Of a DNA stretch of 64,000 nucleotides, positions 1 to 9,145 are shown in pieces. The notes under the pieces are model-generated. The model did not search any database and was not told where the DNA came from. It worked only from the letters and a program-made list of their open reading frames with translations. This stretch comes from Dehalococcoidia bacterium (lineage in GTDB: Bacteria; Chloroflexota; Dehalococcoidia; UBA2979): the NCBI GenBank assembly GCA_028279505.1, contig JANQNP010000114.1:1-64000 (forward strand), read 5' to 3'. Every line of letters starts with the position of its first letter. The first letter of the stretch is position 1. Made by a program: the position numbers and the translations under genes.

Positions 1-8
1 GAGCAGGT

Positions 9-1844
9 TCACGCGTCGCCCCGACGTTCGTTGAGGCGACGGCGGAGCCGGCGCCAGCGGCGGCGCACGTCGGCGGCGACCTCGGGGAGGGCGTCGCGCT
101 GCTGGCCCTGGCTCTCGCGGTAGCGCTGGGCGACCTCCCCCATCGCGAAGAGGGTTTCGGGCGGGAGGTCGTGGCCGGCGTCGGCGGCGAGGGCGCGGAG
201 CTCGGCGATGGCGACCTCGGCATCCTGGTGGAGGCCGAGCACATCCTGCGCGCGCTTGAGCGTGGAGACGAGCGCCCTCGCGGGCTTGCCGTAGACGGGG
301 GTGGCGAACTCCGCGGCGTAGCGGAGGCGCTTGGCGCGGATGCGGGTCTCGTGGAGCAGGTCGGCGGGCGGGTCCAGATCGTCCTCGATGCGGCGAACGC
401 GGCTGCGGAGGGCGCGGTGCTGCTTCTCGAGGATGGCGGGGAGGGCCGCGGTCGCAGGCTTGAGGGCGCGCTTCGGGAGGTCGGAGCGGCCAGCGGCGGC
501 CATGCCCTCGAGGGCGGCGACCAGCGCGGCGAGGCGCGGGGTGTCGAGCGCGGCGATCATGGCCGCGCGGGCGGCGTCGCGGCGCTGGTTCAGCAGCGCG
601 GCGAGGGGGTCGAGCGCGCGAGCATCGGGCTCCTCGAGGGCCTCGCGCCACTCCTCGATACGTTCGAGCTGGACGTCGAGGTCGCGCACGACGCCGAGTT
701 CCGCGGCGAGCCAGCGGAGCGAGGCGTCGACGGTGGCGATGGCGCCGTCGCGGCCGGGATCGCCCTCGGCGGCACCGGGCGACGCGGGGGGTGCGGGGAG
801 CTGCTTCGCGAAGAGGCGGAGCGCGGTGCGGAGGCGGCGGACGCCGACGCGCATGTCGTGGAGCGCCTCGATGTCCTCGCCGATGCGGGTGCCGGCCTCG
901 TTGGCGGTGACCTCGTGGAGCTGGGCGGTGAGGACGTCGCGGACGAGCGCGGCGATCGAGTCGGGTGGGAGTGGCTCAGGGGACAATGCTGCGGGCGGCT
1001 CGGTGGCGAGCGGGGCCGGACTGGGCGGCGGGACCGCCGGCGGCGTCGGTGGCACGGGTACGGGGTGCCGCATCTCCTCGGGGATTGCGGGCTCAGGGAT
1101 CACGGTCTCGATCACGCCGGTTGCCCTCGCGAGTTCGAGGCCACCGCCGAATTTGGAGCTGGTGCCGGGGGCGAGGTGGTGGACCTCGCGGAGGTGGGCG
1201 ACCCAGGGGGCGAGCGTCGCCTCAACGTCCGGCTGGAGCGCTTCGACCTCGATGCGGCGGATGGAGGCGGTGCGGTCGCCGGCCTCGATGGTGGTGTCGT
1301 CGATGGCGACCTCGCCGACGTCGGTTCCATCGCTGGTGGCGACGAGGGCGATGCGGCGGTCGGTGCGGACGGTGAAGAGGACGCGCAGTTCGCGGATGGC
1401 GGCGTGCTGGCGGATCCGGGCGCCGACGGCGCCGCGCGCGGTGGCGAGGGAGTGCAGCAGGGCGTAGCGGATCGGCTCGTTCAGCTCGAGGCGGCGACGC
1501 AGGCCAGAGTCCGCGTCGCCCTCGGAGACGACCGACTTGAGGGTGGCCTCGGCCTTCCCGTTCGCGCCGCGGAGGCGGGCGGCGAATCCGGCCGCGTAGA
1601 GACGCAGATCGGCGGTGTCGACATAGTGATCGACGATCAGCTTGCGACCGGCGAGGCGGCTCGTGAGGCCGGCGTGCGGCTCCGCGGACTCGAGCCAGCG
1701 TGCGACGGCGTCGAGGTCGGTGGCGTCGAGCTGCCACTCCACCTCAGCTGCGTCAGCGGGCGTGGTTACGGGCTGATCCGGTGTTTCGAGCATCTGGTCC
1801 AGAGTGTAGGGGTTTCCCCTAGCGTTGCGGTCTCCGATAAGCAT
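9..1844 (-). CDS. CYTH and CHAD domain-containing protein
   Basis: The 611-residue protein has an N-terminal CYTH (triphosphate tunnel) domain at about residues 33-245, with the charged strands EVEWQL, LIVDHYVDTADLRLY, AARLR and EATLKS. A proline/alanine-rich linker follows, then a C-terminal CHAD helical domain at about 300-600 with HDMRVGVRRLRTALRLF and the second-half motif HETRIRAKRLRY. CYTH domains bind or cleave triphosphates; CHAD domains bind inorganic polyphosphate, so a polyphosphate-associated role is likely but inferred. The listed start has no Shine-Dalgarno; an in-frame ATG at 1793 gives MLETPDQ and is a credible alternative that keeps both domains. The gene is divergent from the TPR gene at 1915. 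Confidence 0.85.
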   Translation of the reverse strand: MLIGDRNARGNPYTLDQMLETPDQPVTTPADAAEVEWQLDATDLDAVARWLESAEPHAGLTSRLAGRKLIVDHYVDTADLRLYAAGFAARLRGANGKAEATLKSVVSEGDADSGLRRRLELNEPIRYALLHSLATARGAVGARIRQHAAIRELRVLFTVRTDRRIALVATSDGTDVGEVAIDDTTIEAGDRTASIRRIEVEALQPDVEATLAPWVAHLREVHHLAPGTSSKFGGGLELARATGVIETVIPEPAIPEEMRHPVPVPPTPPAVPPPSPAPLATEPPAALSPEPLPPDSIAALVRDVLTAQLHEVTANEAGTRIGEDIEALHDMRVGVRRLRTALRLFAKQLPAPPASPGAAEGDPGRDGAIATVDASLRWLAAELGVVRDLDVQLERIEEWREALEEPDARALDPLAALLNQRRDAARAAMIAALDTPRLAALVAALEGMAAAGRSDLPKRALKPATAALPAILEKQHRALRSRVRRIEDDLDPPADLLHETRIRAKRLRYAAEFATPVYGKPARALVSTLKRAQDVLGLHQDAEVAIAELRALAADAGHDLPPETLFAMGEVAQRYRESQGQQRDALPEVAADVRRRWRRLRRRLNERRGDA

Positions 1845-1914
1845 CGGTCGCGTGATGGGAACGCGCAGCCTCGCGAGGTTGTCGCAGCGCTAGAATCGGC
1901 CGCGGAGGCCCGAC

Positions 1915-3252
1915 ATGACCGCAACGTTGACCGACCGCTACGGCTACGAGCTGACGACGACCTCGGAAGCGGCGGATCGCTACGTCGAGGCGGTGGACCT
2001 GACGCTCGCGGCCGACGCGGGGGCGCCAGAGGCGTTCGAGGCGGCGATCGAGGCGGACGAGGGGTTCGCGCTTGGCTACGCGGGGCTGGCGCGGATGCGG
2101 CAGCTCCGTGGGGAGCCGGTGGCGGCGCGGAAGCTGATCGACCGCGCCTCGGAGCTGGCGACGGGCCTCGGGAAGCGCGAGCGCGGGCACGTGGCGGCTA
2201 TGGCGTCGGTGATCAAGGACGACATGAACACGTCGCTGGCGGGCGTGCGGGAGCACCTCGCGGAGTTCCCGCGCGACGCGTTCGTGCTATCGCCCGCGTC
2301 AAGCGTGCTGGGGCTGATCGGGTTCAGCGGGCGCCAGGACCGGAACGAGGAGCAGCTGGAGTTCCTCGACACGCTCGCCGACGACTACGGCGATGACTGG
2401 TGGTTCCTCGGGACCTACGCGTTCGCGCACAACGAGGCGGGGCGATCCGAGGAGGCGCGGCCGCTGGTGGAGCGTTCGCTCGAGCTGAAGCCGCGGAGCG
2501 GCAACGGCGCGCACACGATGGCGCACGTGCAGTTCGAGACCGGCGAGGCGGCAGCCGGCGCGGCGTTCCTGCGGGACTGGCTGCCGGGCTACCACTCGAA
2601 GGCGCAGCTGCACCGGCACACGCAGTGGCACTTCGCGCTGTTCCTGATGCAGACGGGGGACCTTGCGGGCGCCCTCGATGTCTACGAACGACACATCCGG
2701 CCGGGGGTTGACGACCTGGCGCCACTGGGGACGCTGATGGACTCGGCGTCGTTCCTCTGGCGGGTGCAGATGGCCGAGCCCGAGCGGGAGCTGCCGTGGG
2801 AACCGGTGGCGGAGCTGAGCACCTCGGCGTTCCCGAAGCCGGGCAACCAGTTCGCGGACGCACACAAGGCGCTGGCCTACGCGGGGTGCGGCGATGACGC
2901 AGCCCTCGAGGGGTTGATCGAAGCGCTGTGGGCGCACGAGCGGTCGGGGAAGGCGCGAGCCGGCGAGATGGTGCCGGCGGTCGCCGAGAGCCTGGAGGCG
3001 TTCGCGCGCGAGGACTACGCGCGGGCGGCGGAGATCCTCGCGCCGGTCGCCGGCCAGGTGGTACGCCTCGGTGGGAGCCACGCGCAGCGGGAGGTGTTCG
3101 AGGACACGCTGATCGAGGCGTTCCTCCGCGCCGGCGAGGGCGAGCAGGCCACGGCGGTGCTGCAGGAGCGGCTGAGCCGCCGGCCGTCGCCGCGTGACGA
3201 GGCGTGGCTCGATCGGGCGGAGGAGCTGGTCGGGGCTCCCGCAGGCGACTAG
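1915..3252 (+). CDS. TTC38-like tetratricopeptide repeat protein
   Basis: This 445-residue soluble protein consists of helical TPR-type repeats throughout. Recognisable pieces are DDWWFLGTYAFAHNEAGR, GNGAHTMAHVQFETG and HRHTQWHFALFLMQTGDL, which match the bacterial relatives of human TTC38. These proteins have no established biochemical activity and are presumed protein-interaction scaffolds. There is no signal peptide or membrane segment. The start is supported by GGAGG at 1904-1908, and a -10-like TAGAAT lies at 1891-1896. The stop codon sits in a short tandem duplication of GCGACTAGCCG. Confidence 0.85.
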   Translation: MTATLTDRYGYELTTTSEAADRYVEAVDLTLAADAGAPEAFEAAIEADEGFALGYAGLARMRQLRGEPVAARKLIDRASELATGLGKRERGHVAAMASVIKDDMNTSLAGVREHLAEFPRDAFVLSPASSVLGLIGFSGRQDRNEEQLEFLDTLADDYGDDWWFLGTYAFAHNEAGRSEEARPLVERSLELKPRSGNGAHTMAHVQFETGEAAAGAAFLRDWLPGYHSKAQLHRHTQWHFALFLMQTGDLAGALDVYERHIRPGVDDLAPLGTLMDSASFLWRVQMAEPERELPWEPVAELSTSAFPKPGNQFADAHKALAYAGCGDDAALEGLIEALWAHERSGKARAGEMVPAVAESLEAFAREDYARAAEILAPVAGQVVRLGGSHAQREVFEDTLIEAFLRAGEGEQATAVLQERLSRRPSPRDEAWLDRAEELVGAPAGD

Positions 3253-3356
3253 CCGCGGGCGACTAGCCGAGGGCGCTCGTCAGCTCGAGGAGTTTGAGCA
3301 CTGTTCGCCAGTTGCGACCGGTGTCCGCCGTATGACGCCTTGCAATGCCTCCGTGG

Positions 3357-4973
3357 TCAATGGCTTGGATCCGGCTCTGGTGGCGCTGCATCGACCACCA
3401 TGGAGTGAAACACCGGGGAGTGCGCTGGCAGGGCCTGGGGGTGCAGGTAGTGGATGAGGTCCGCCAGCAGGGTGTCCACCCTGATCCCACCCGTATGGAA
3501 GATGTCTTCCCCGCGGGCGCCAGCATGGATGACCTTGCCCCGTTGGTACGCCCGCATCTGAAGCAGCGGCCGATCGATACCAAGCGCGCCGGGAGACCAG
3601 TCTTGTCGCCAATACACCGACGAGTAGATGAACTCCGCCTCGTGTGACCTGCCAAGCATCTGCGTGAGGTCGAACGTGGGGCCGGTCCATGAGGTTGCCG
3701 CCGGCGCATCCGCCGGTAGCCCCTCCAGAACGTCGACAGCACCGGCATCAGCAAGCAGCTGACTTCTCATCCAAGCCTTGGATTGCGCTTCCCACACCTG
3801 CTCGCTCTTCACCCGACCGACGAGGACACGCTTCCGAGCTGGCTGACGAGCGGCCAGCTCTTTCAGCTTCGTGTACCTCCGCTCGATGCCATCGAAGATG
3901 GTGTTTGCGAGCGCCTCCTGGTTCGTGAACAGGGAAAGGAACTTGAGCTGCTCTGCCGATCCCAATGGATGTTCATTGAAGGGATCGAAGTACAGGCAGG
4001 GCAGCCCTCCCGTCGATAGCGTTGCCGTCGCAACGGCCTCGCCGTAGTAGATGAACACGTCAGGCGACTCTTCGAGGACGCGGGTGACCTGAGCCTCGTT
4101 CGAGAGCTCGCTGTAGGAGAGTCCCGGAATCTCATCCTGACGAGTCGCGAGGCTCGGCAGGTAGTTGATTCCGGGGGGCTGGTAGACCCAGCCGGCGACC
4201 AACTCTGATCTGCCGAGTAGCTCGCAAGCTGCCAGCAGGGAGTGTCCGCCGTCCCAGAGCCGTTCGATCGGGACCTGGATGACGTGGGCTTCATCCCAGC
4301 GTCCAGGTTCAGGGAGCGGTGCGCCGCGCTGGACCAGGATGTATTCAGTCTCATCGACCGGGCCCGCCCCTTCGTAGCCGGCCCGCACGGTCAGTCGCTT
4401 GTAGTGACCGTGATAGGTCACCGACCAGGCGGAGGCCCAGCGAGCGGCCACTTTGTCCGGGAAATAGTCCGTGCCAGCGTGAAAGTCGCTCACTGCCTGC
4501 AGTGGGTTCGAGAGCGGTGGTGGTTCATGGCGTTCGAACGCGCTGAGCATTGACAGCAATGCGGCCCGCTCGGTGGAGCCCTGGCGAGTCTCTGCCTCGA
4601 CCGCTCTACGCAAGCGGTGAACCGCTGAGTGGCTCAGACCAGGAAGGTCGCTCGCGTCGTCTGGTTCCGCCAGCTCGTTCGGCAGCAGATCGAGGACTTC
4701 TTCCGGTAGGGCCTGTGCGGCCCTGAGCAACCGAGAGAGGTCGCAATCGAGGGCGCGGGACAGGCGCACGACCGAGGCCGCTGCTGGCACCTTGATGCCG
4801 TTCTCCATGCGTGACAGGTGGCTGTAGGTGATGCCGCTCTCCTGCGCGAGCACCTTGAGATTCCAGCCTTTGCGGAGTCGGAGCTCCCGTAGCAGTGCTG
4901 AGAACTCCCTTGGTGCCCCAGCTGGGGCCGGTTGGTCGATGCGCAGTCCGCTAGCCCCCACGTCGCCACCCAC
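3357..4973 (-). CDS. XRE-family regulator fused to a substrate-binding-protein domain
   Basis: An N-terminal helix-turn-helix of the XRE type (FSALLRELRLRKGWNLKVLA, then SHLSRMENG) is followed by a linker and about 360 residues homologous over their whole length to the lipoprotein encoded divergently at 5183. Shared landmarks are TDYFPDKV near the start of the domain, YILVQ versus YVLVQ, LGSAEQLKFLSLF versus LGAAEQVKWLSLF, and RGEDIFHTGG versus RGEDFHATGA near the end. The regulator copy has no signal peptide. The inferred role is cytoplasmic sensing of the importer's ligand and control of the divergent operon, as in AraC-family Btr, where a binding-protein domain senses bacillibactin. The start is uncertain: GTG at 4973 is chosen, GTG at 4961 is possible, and the longest frame begins at a TTG at 5108 that overlaps the promoter region. 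Confidence 0.85.
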   Translation of the reverse strand: MGGDVGASGLRIDQPAPAGAPREFSALLRELRLRKGWNLKVLAQESGITYSHLSRMENGIKVPAAASVVRLSRALDCDLSRLLRAAQALPEEVLDLLPNELAEPDDASDLPGLSHSAVHRLRRAVEAETRQGSTERAALLSMLSAFERHEPPPLSNPLQAVSDFHAGTDYFPDKVAARWASAWSVTYHGHYKRLTVRAGYEGAGPVDETEYILVQRGAPLPEPGRWDEAHVIQVPIERLWDGGHSLLAACELLGRSELVAGWVYQPPGINYLPSLATRQDEIPGLSYSELSNEAQVTRVLEESPDVFIYYGEAVATATLSTGGLPCLYFDPFNEHPLGSAEQLKFLSLFTNQEALANTIFDGIERRYTKLKELAARQPARKRVLVGRVKSEQVWEAQSKAWMRSQLLADAGAVDVLEGLPADAPAATSWTGPTFDLTQMLGRSHEAEFIYSSVYWRQDWSPGALGIDRPLLQMRAYQRGKVIHAGARGEDIFHTGGIRVDTLLADLIHYLHPQALPAHSPVFHSMVVDAAPPEPDPSH

Positions 4974-5128
4974 GGGGTTGGCACCCGCCCAGGCCCGCAG
5001 GTCCGCGAGCGGCGACCACGGTCCCCGACCTCCCCAGCGCGGCAGCTTCCGTCGAGCCTGCTCCCATGCAGCATCCCTCTCGTTTCGGCTGCCTCGATTG
5101 CACAACAATACAACTTTCTATGTGCCTC

Positions 5129-5157
5129 TTGCCAACAAAAGTGAGACTGGGTATCGT
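5129..5157 (+). promoter_or_regulatory. Sigma-70-type promoter for the ABC importer
   Basis: TTGCCA (5129-5134) and TATCGT (5152-5157) are separated by exactly 17 bp in a locally AT-rich stretch between the divergent regulator and the binding-protein gene. Initiation near 5164 would leave a short leader containing the AAAGGA ribosome site at 5169-5174. On the opposite strand TTGGCA is followed after 17 bp by TGTATT, a possible overlapping promoter for the regulator. Confidence 0.55.
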
Positions 5158-5182
5158 CACCGCCCTCGAAAGGAACACCGAC

Positions 5183-6475
5183 TTGGGCAAACCGAACCTT
5201 CCCTCGCACCTCCTGCTTGCGCTCGCAACCGTCATCGCCCTGGGCACCGCCGTTGCCTGTAGCGGAGACGACGACGCGCCGACGGCGAGTCCAACCGCAG
5301 CAGCCACCGAAACCGCTACGAGTACCGAGAGCCCCGACGCTGGCGCGGCGTTAACGGCGAACCCGAAAGGGTGCGTCGATGACTACAGCGCCTCGACCGA
5401 CTACTTCCCTGACAAGGTGGAGGCACGTCACGCTCTCGAGTGGAGCGTGAGCTACGAGGGCAACTACAAGGTCATCACCCTGGACAGCAACGCGCCTGGA
5501 ACCACCGAGCGGACCCAGGAGAAGTACGTGCTCGTCCAGTGCGGCACTCCGGCGCCGGAACTGACGGGAGACCTCGACGGGGCTTACCTGTTCGAGATTC
5601 CGATTGAGACGATGGTCGAAGCGGGCGGTGGCCTCTACGGCGCGATCGAGGCGCTCGGGGTCGCTGATTCGTTGGTGGGGACCCGCTACGAGCCCAGCGG
5701 CGTCGAGTACTTGCCGAACGTCGAAGCGCGCTTCGCTGCCGGTGAGGTCTCCAGCATCGGGAACTACGGTTCCGGCCCGGAAGCCATGCTCGATCTCGAG
5801 CCCGACCTCGTCTCGACCTACGAGAGCGCCGAGTCCTTCGAACTCTATCGGTCCGTGGATCTCTCGGTCGCTTACTACTCTCCCTGGGATGAACCGCCGC
5901 TCGGCGCGGCCGAACAGGTGAAGTGGCTGTCGCTGTTCTTCAACCTCGAGCGGGAAGCCAACGAGATCTACGGTGGCATTGAGACGCGCTACACCGAACT
6001 CAGCACCAGGGCGAAGGCGGCCTCCGACCAGCCGACCGTGCTGATCGGCGAGATCAGTCCCGATGGCACGTTCGGCTCCGGACAGTTCAACCCGGTTCGT
6101 GGTCACTCCCGATTGGTCGAAGATGCCGGCGGGATCGACATCATGAAAGAGTTCATCCTGTCCGACCGGTCGTATACCCAGATACCGATTGAGCAAGCCC
6201 TCGACATCGGCGCCGACGCGGACTTCTGGTATCACCAGGTTTATGTCCCGCAAGAGGAGACCGCCGCCGATTTCGTTGCCACCGATTCGCGAAACGCCAA
6301 CTTCGCTGCGCTCGAGGCGGGCAACGCATTCCACCGTTACGGCCGAGGTGAAGACTTCCACGCCACGGGCGCTGTGCGTCCCGATGAAGTGCTAGCGGAC
6401 CTGGTGAGCATCATCCACCCTGAGCTCTTGCCTGATCACGAGCTCGTGCACTTGAAGCGCATCGAAGCGGAATGA
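5183..6475 (+). CDS. ABC transporter substrate-binding lipoprotein (FecB/BtuF class)
   Basis: This is a cluster-type substrate-binding protein of the TroA/FecB superfamily, predicted to be a lipoprotein outside the membrane. The TTG start at 5183 is chosen because AAAGGA lies 8 nt upstream and because it yields a clean signal peptide: LGKPNLPS, then a hydrophobic stretch ending in the lipobox V-A-C, followed by a Ser/Thr/Ala-rich linker. Upstream in-frame starts would only add a non-hydrophobic tail. The mature domain begins at GCVDDYSASTDYFPDKVEAR and ends near HPELLPDHELVH. The downstream permease and ATPase identify it as the binding component of an iron-chelate, heme or corrinoid importer; the substrate cannot be read from the sequence. 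A hairpin (CTGCCG/CGGCAG) follows the stop at 6481-6496. Confidence 0.85.
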   Translation: MGKPNLPSHLLLALATVIALGTAVACSGDDDAPTASPTAAATETATSTESPDAGAALTANPKGCVDDYSASTDYFPDKVEARHALEWSVSYEGNYKVITLDSNAPGTTERTQEKYVLVQCGTPAPELTGDLDGAYLFEIPIETMVEAGGGLYGAIEALGVADSLVGTRYEPSGVEYLPNVEARFAAGEVSSIGNYGSGPEAMLDLEPDLVSTYESAESFELYRSVDLSVAYYSPWDEPPLGAAEQVKWLSLFFNLEREANEIYGGIETRYTELSTRAKAASDQPTVLIGEISPDGTFGSGQFNPVRGHSRLVEDAGGIDIMKEFILSDRSYTQIPIEQALDIGADADFWYHQVYVPQEETAADFVATDSRNANFAALEAGNAFHRYGRGEDFHATGAVRPDEVLADLVSIIHPELLPDHELVHLKRIEAE

Positions 6476-6506
6476 CCGATCTGCCGATCCCGGCAGCAGT
6501 CCGGCG

Positions 6507-6744
6507 TTGCGAGTCGCGACGGAGGCCGACTTTCCGGCGCTCGCCGAGCTGTACGGGTCATCGTCCTCGATGGCGTGCACAGCTCGGGCGTCGCGACGCA
6601 CAAGGCGCAGATGCGTGACTTGGTCTGCAAGCCGCATCCGCACTCCCGAGACGGCGGGATGAGCGTCAACGTCTCGCCTGTCAGTCGCGCTGATCCGCGG
6701 GACACGTTCCCCCAGGGAAGCGCTGACCTGCTACCGGTCCGCTG
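6507..6744 (+). pseudogene. Possible degraded GNAT acetyltransferase fragment between importer genes
   Basis: The gap between the binding-protein stop and the permease start holds no intact gene. One frame beginning at TTG 6507 reads LRVATEADFPALAELYG, which resembles the first strand and helix of GNAT acetyltransferases, and then loses similarity before a stop at 6663. A second frame continues open to the permease (VIVLDGVHSSGVATHK and onward). This could be a frameshifted remnant or chance in GC-rich DNA. The evidence is weak. Confidence 0.2.
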
Positions 6745-7839
6745 ATGTCCACCTCCACGGTAGAGCCCCACGGCTCATCCGCTCCGGCGGGGACCACGCC
6801 TCAGAAACTCAGGATCCCCTTTGCGATTCGATTCGCAGTCTTGTTGTTCCTGCTCGTCGCCGCCTTCCTCCTGACGCTCTCCTGGGGCACGGTCTCCATC
6901 CCGCTGAGCGAGGTCGTCAGCATCCTCGTCGGCGAAGAGCCGCACCGGGAGATCTGGAAGACGATCGTCCTGGACCTTCGTCTGCCCCGGGCGATGACGG
7001 CGAGTCTCGTGGGTGCCGCGTTGGGGATCGCGGGCTTGCAGATGCAAACGGTCTTCCGCAACGTCCTTGCCGATCCGTTCATCCTCGGCGTCAGCGCGGG
7101 CGCCAGCCTCGGCGTCGCACTGGTCATCTTCAGTGGCGCGGGCGCATCGGCCGCGTTCGCCATCAGTGGCGTCGTTGGCAACTCGACACTGGTGGTTGGC
7201 GCTGCGTTCGGTGCTGCGTGCGTGCTCGCCCTGATGCTCGCGCTCTCGGCCTGGACTCGCGATCCGATCGTCGTCCTCATCCTTGGCGTCGTGATCGGTT
7301 CGCTCGTTCAGGCCGCGGTCACGGTGCTCATCTACTTTGGCGACGAAGCGAGAACCCGAGCGTTCGTGAACTGGACGTTTGGCAGTTTCCAGCGTGTCAC
7401 GTGGGAAGAGATGTGGATCTTCCTCCCGGCGACTGTCTTCGGCCTGCTGGCGGCTACGCTCACCCTGAGGTCGCTCAACGCTCTGCTGTTGGGCGAGAAC
7501 TATGCTCGCACGATGGGGATCTCGATCCTCAGGGCGCGCGCCGCAATTCTGGGCAGCGCTTCGCTGCTCGCTGGCGCGACCGTCGCGTACGCGGGTCCGA
7601 TCGCCTTCCTGGGGATTGTGGTCCCACACCTCGCTCGCGGGATGTTTGGCACGTCCGACCACCGTGTCTTGATGCCAGCCAGCATGCTGCTCGGCGCCCT
7701 GCTCGCGTTGATCTGCGGAATACTCGCGGAGTTCCCGAGGAGCTCGATCACCCTCCCGATCAACGCTGCGACAGCGTTGATCGGCGCGCCAGTCGTGCTC
7801 TGGGTCCTGCTCCGCCCCCGTCGGAGAGTCTGGGTCTGA
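6745..7839 (+). CDS. FecCD-family ABC transporter permease
   Basis: The 364-residue polytopic membrane protein is of the FecCD/BtuC family. The family signature is present at about residues 94-120 (GLQMQTVFRNVLADPFILG, then VSAGASLG), as are ENYARTMGI in the coupling region and GPIAFLGIVVPHLAR near the C-terminus. It forms the homodimeric channel of the importer whose binding protein is encoded upstream. The stop overlaps the ATPase start by one base (TGATG), so the two are translationally coupled. About nine to ten membrane segments are expected from the hydrophobic pattern. Confidence 0.92.
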   Translation: MSTSTVEPHGSSAPAGTTPQKLRIPFAIRFAVLLFLLVAAFLLTLSWGTVSIPLSEVVSILVGEEPHREIWKTIVLDLRLPRAMTASLVGAALGIAGLQMQTVFRNVLADPFILGVSAGASLGVALVIFSGAGASAAFAISGVVGNSTLVVGAAFGAACVLALMLALSAWTRDPIVVLILGVVIGSLVQAAVTVLIYFGDEARTRAFVNWTFGSFQRVTWEEMWIFLPATVFGLLAATLTLRSLNALLLGENYARTMGISILRARAAILGSASLLAGATVAYAGPIAFLGIVVPHLARGMFGTSDHRVLMPASMLLGALLALICGILAEFPRSSITLPINAATALIGAPVVLWVLLRPRRRVWV

Positions 7840-8843
7840 TGGGCCCACTCCTCTCCCTTCACGACGTTGCGGCGGGGTACCGCAGGGGCCCGCCAATCGT
7901 TTCGGGTGTCACGTGCGACCTCTCCGCTGGGACGCTGGCCTGCGTCCTTGGTCCGAACGGTTCTGGCAAGAGCACGCTCCTTCGGACGCTGACGCGACTG
8001 CAGAAGCCGTTGGCTGGCCGAATCGAGTACTCCGGGAAGTCGCTGCAGGACCTCACGGCGAACGAGCTCGCCCGTACGGTCAGCGTCGTCTTGACCGAGC
8101 GATTGGCACCGATGGCGATGACGGGCTACGAGTTGGTCCGCCTCGGTCGCCTCCCCTACACGGGGTGGGCTGGCAGCCTGACACCCGAAGACTTGCGAGC
8201 CGTCGACTGGGCGATCGAGGAGACTGGAGTGCACCATCTCGTCGCTCGTGATGTGCATGAGATGAGCGACGGGGAACGGCAACGAGTATTCGTCGCCCGG
8301 GCGCTCGCGCAGCAGCCGGCCGTGATGATCCTCGATGAACCGTCCGCGTTCCTGGACGTGCCCAATCGGGCGGGAATGATGGGGCTGCTCAAGCGGCTCG
8401 CGCATGAGTCCGGGCTCGCGGTGTTGCTATCGACCCATGACCTCGATCTGGCGATGCGCACCGCGGACGTCGTCTGGCTCATACCGGGAGACGGCTCGGT
8501 GAGCGCGGCGTCGCCGGAGTCCGTCGCGCTCGATGGCAGGCTCATCGATGCGTTCCCCGCCCAGTCCGACTTCTTCTTCGACATGGAGGAGGGGCGCTAC
8601 CGCGTCGCGTCCGGGCGTGGCGCGACCGCATCAGTTCAAGGGACGGGCACTGCGGCGGTGTGGACTGAGCGACTTGTCGAGCGCCTCGGACTGCGGGCCC
8701 CGACCGCCGAAGTGGCGAACCTGACGGTCCGTGTCTGGATCGATAACGCGAGGACCGTCTGGAACTGCAGCGGCCCAGACGGCGACGCCGAACTGCACAA
8801 CATCAGCGAGGTGGAAGCCTGGCTTCGAAATCGCGCCGACTGA
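7839..8843 (+). CDS. ABC transporter ATP-binding protein (FecE-type) with C-terminal extension
   Basis: The ATPase of the importer has Walker A GPNGSGKST at residues 38-46, signature MSDGERQRV, Walker B VMILDEPSA and the H-loop in LLSTHDLDLA. The Q-loop position reads VVLTERLA, as in a FecE subfamily with Glu instead of Gln. About 90 residues follow the nucleotide-binding domain (FFDMEEGRYRV, then a TAAVWTERLVERLGLR segment ending in EVEAWLRNRAD). Similar tails occur in that subfamily and probably form a small regulatory domain. The ATG at 7839 is chosen because it overlaps the permease stop; longer frames upstream lie inside the permease gene. Confidence 0.9.
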   Translation: MGPLLSLHDVAAGYRRGPPIVSGVTCDLSAGTLACVLGPNGSGKSTLLRTLTRLQKPLAGRIEYSGKSLQDLTANELARTVSVVLTERLAPMAMTGYELVRLGRLPYTGWAGSLTPEDLRAVDWAIEETGVHHLVARDVHEMSDGERQRVFVARALAQQPAVMILDEPSAFLDVPNRAGMMGLLKRLAHESGLAVLLSTHDLDLAMRTADVVWLIPGDGSVSAASPESVALDGRLIDAFPAQSDFFFDMEEGRYRVASGRGATASVQGTGTAAVWTERLVERLGLRAPTAEVANLTVRVWIDNARTVWNCSGPDGDAELHNISEVEAWLRNRAD

Positions 8844-9145
8844 CCATCGCGCACGCTCCGATTGGGGTCCGCCCCTGCCGCAGGCGGTGCGGGCGTTCGC
8901 GAGTCGTCACCCTTCGCCACCACCTCGATCTCCGGCCTTCTGGCGAAGCGCCACCAGCCCGTACATCGTCCTCGCCCGGCCGTGCGATGTGGCACGCCGA
9001 CGCCGCGAGGTCCGGCAAGCGCCCGGTTCCGTGGGCGATCTCCGAGGTCGCGGCAGCGTAAGGAACGACACAACTGGGCGGGGGCCGCGGGCTACCCTGA
9101 GGCCGAGGCAACGCTCCGCCAGCGCCGCCGTGGAGGACCGAACAC
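8844..9145 (+). other. Intergenic stretch, no gene recognised
   Basis: This 302-base gap separates the importer operon from the DUF3179 gene. No frame on either strand gives a recognisable protein. The only functional element seen is the GGAGGA ribosome site at 9132-9137 for the following gene. Confidence 0.5.

Noticed and set aside
171..2396. Very long open frame on the plus strand opposite the CYTH-CHAD gene
   Set aside because: Its translation is low complexity (Gly, Ala, Arg, Glu, Asp) and mirrors the third-position GC bias of the minus-strand gene, which has clear domains.
7839..8843. C-terminal extension of the importer ATPase as a novel domain
   Set aside because: Similar tails occur in the FecE subfamily that also has the LTER Q-loop variant, so it is probably a known feature.
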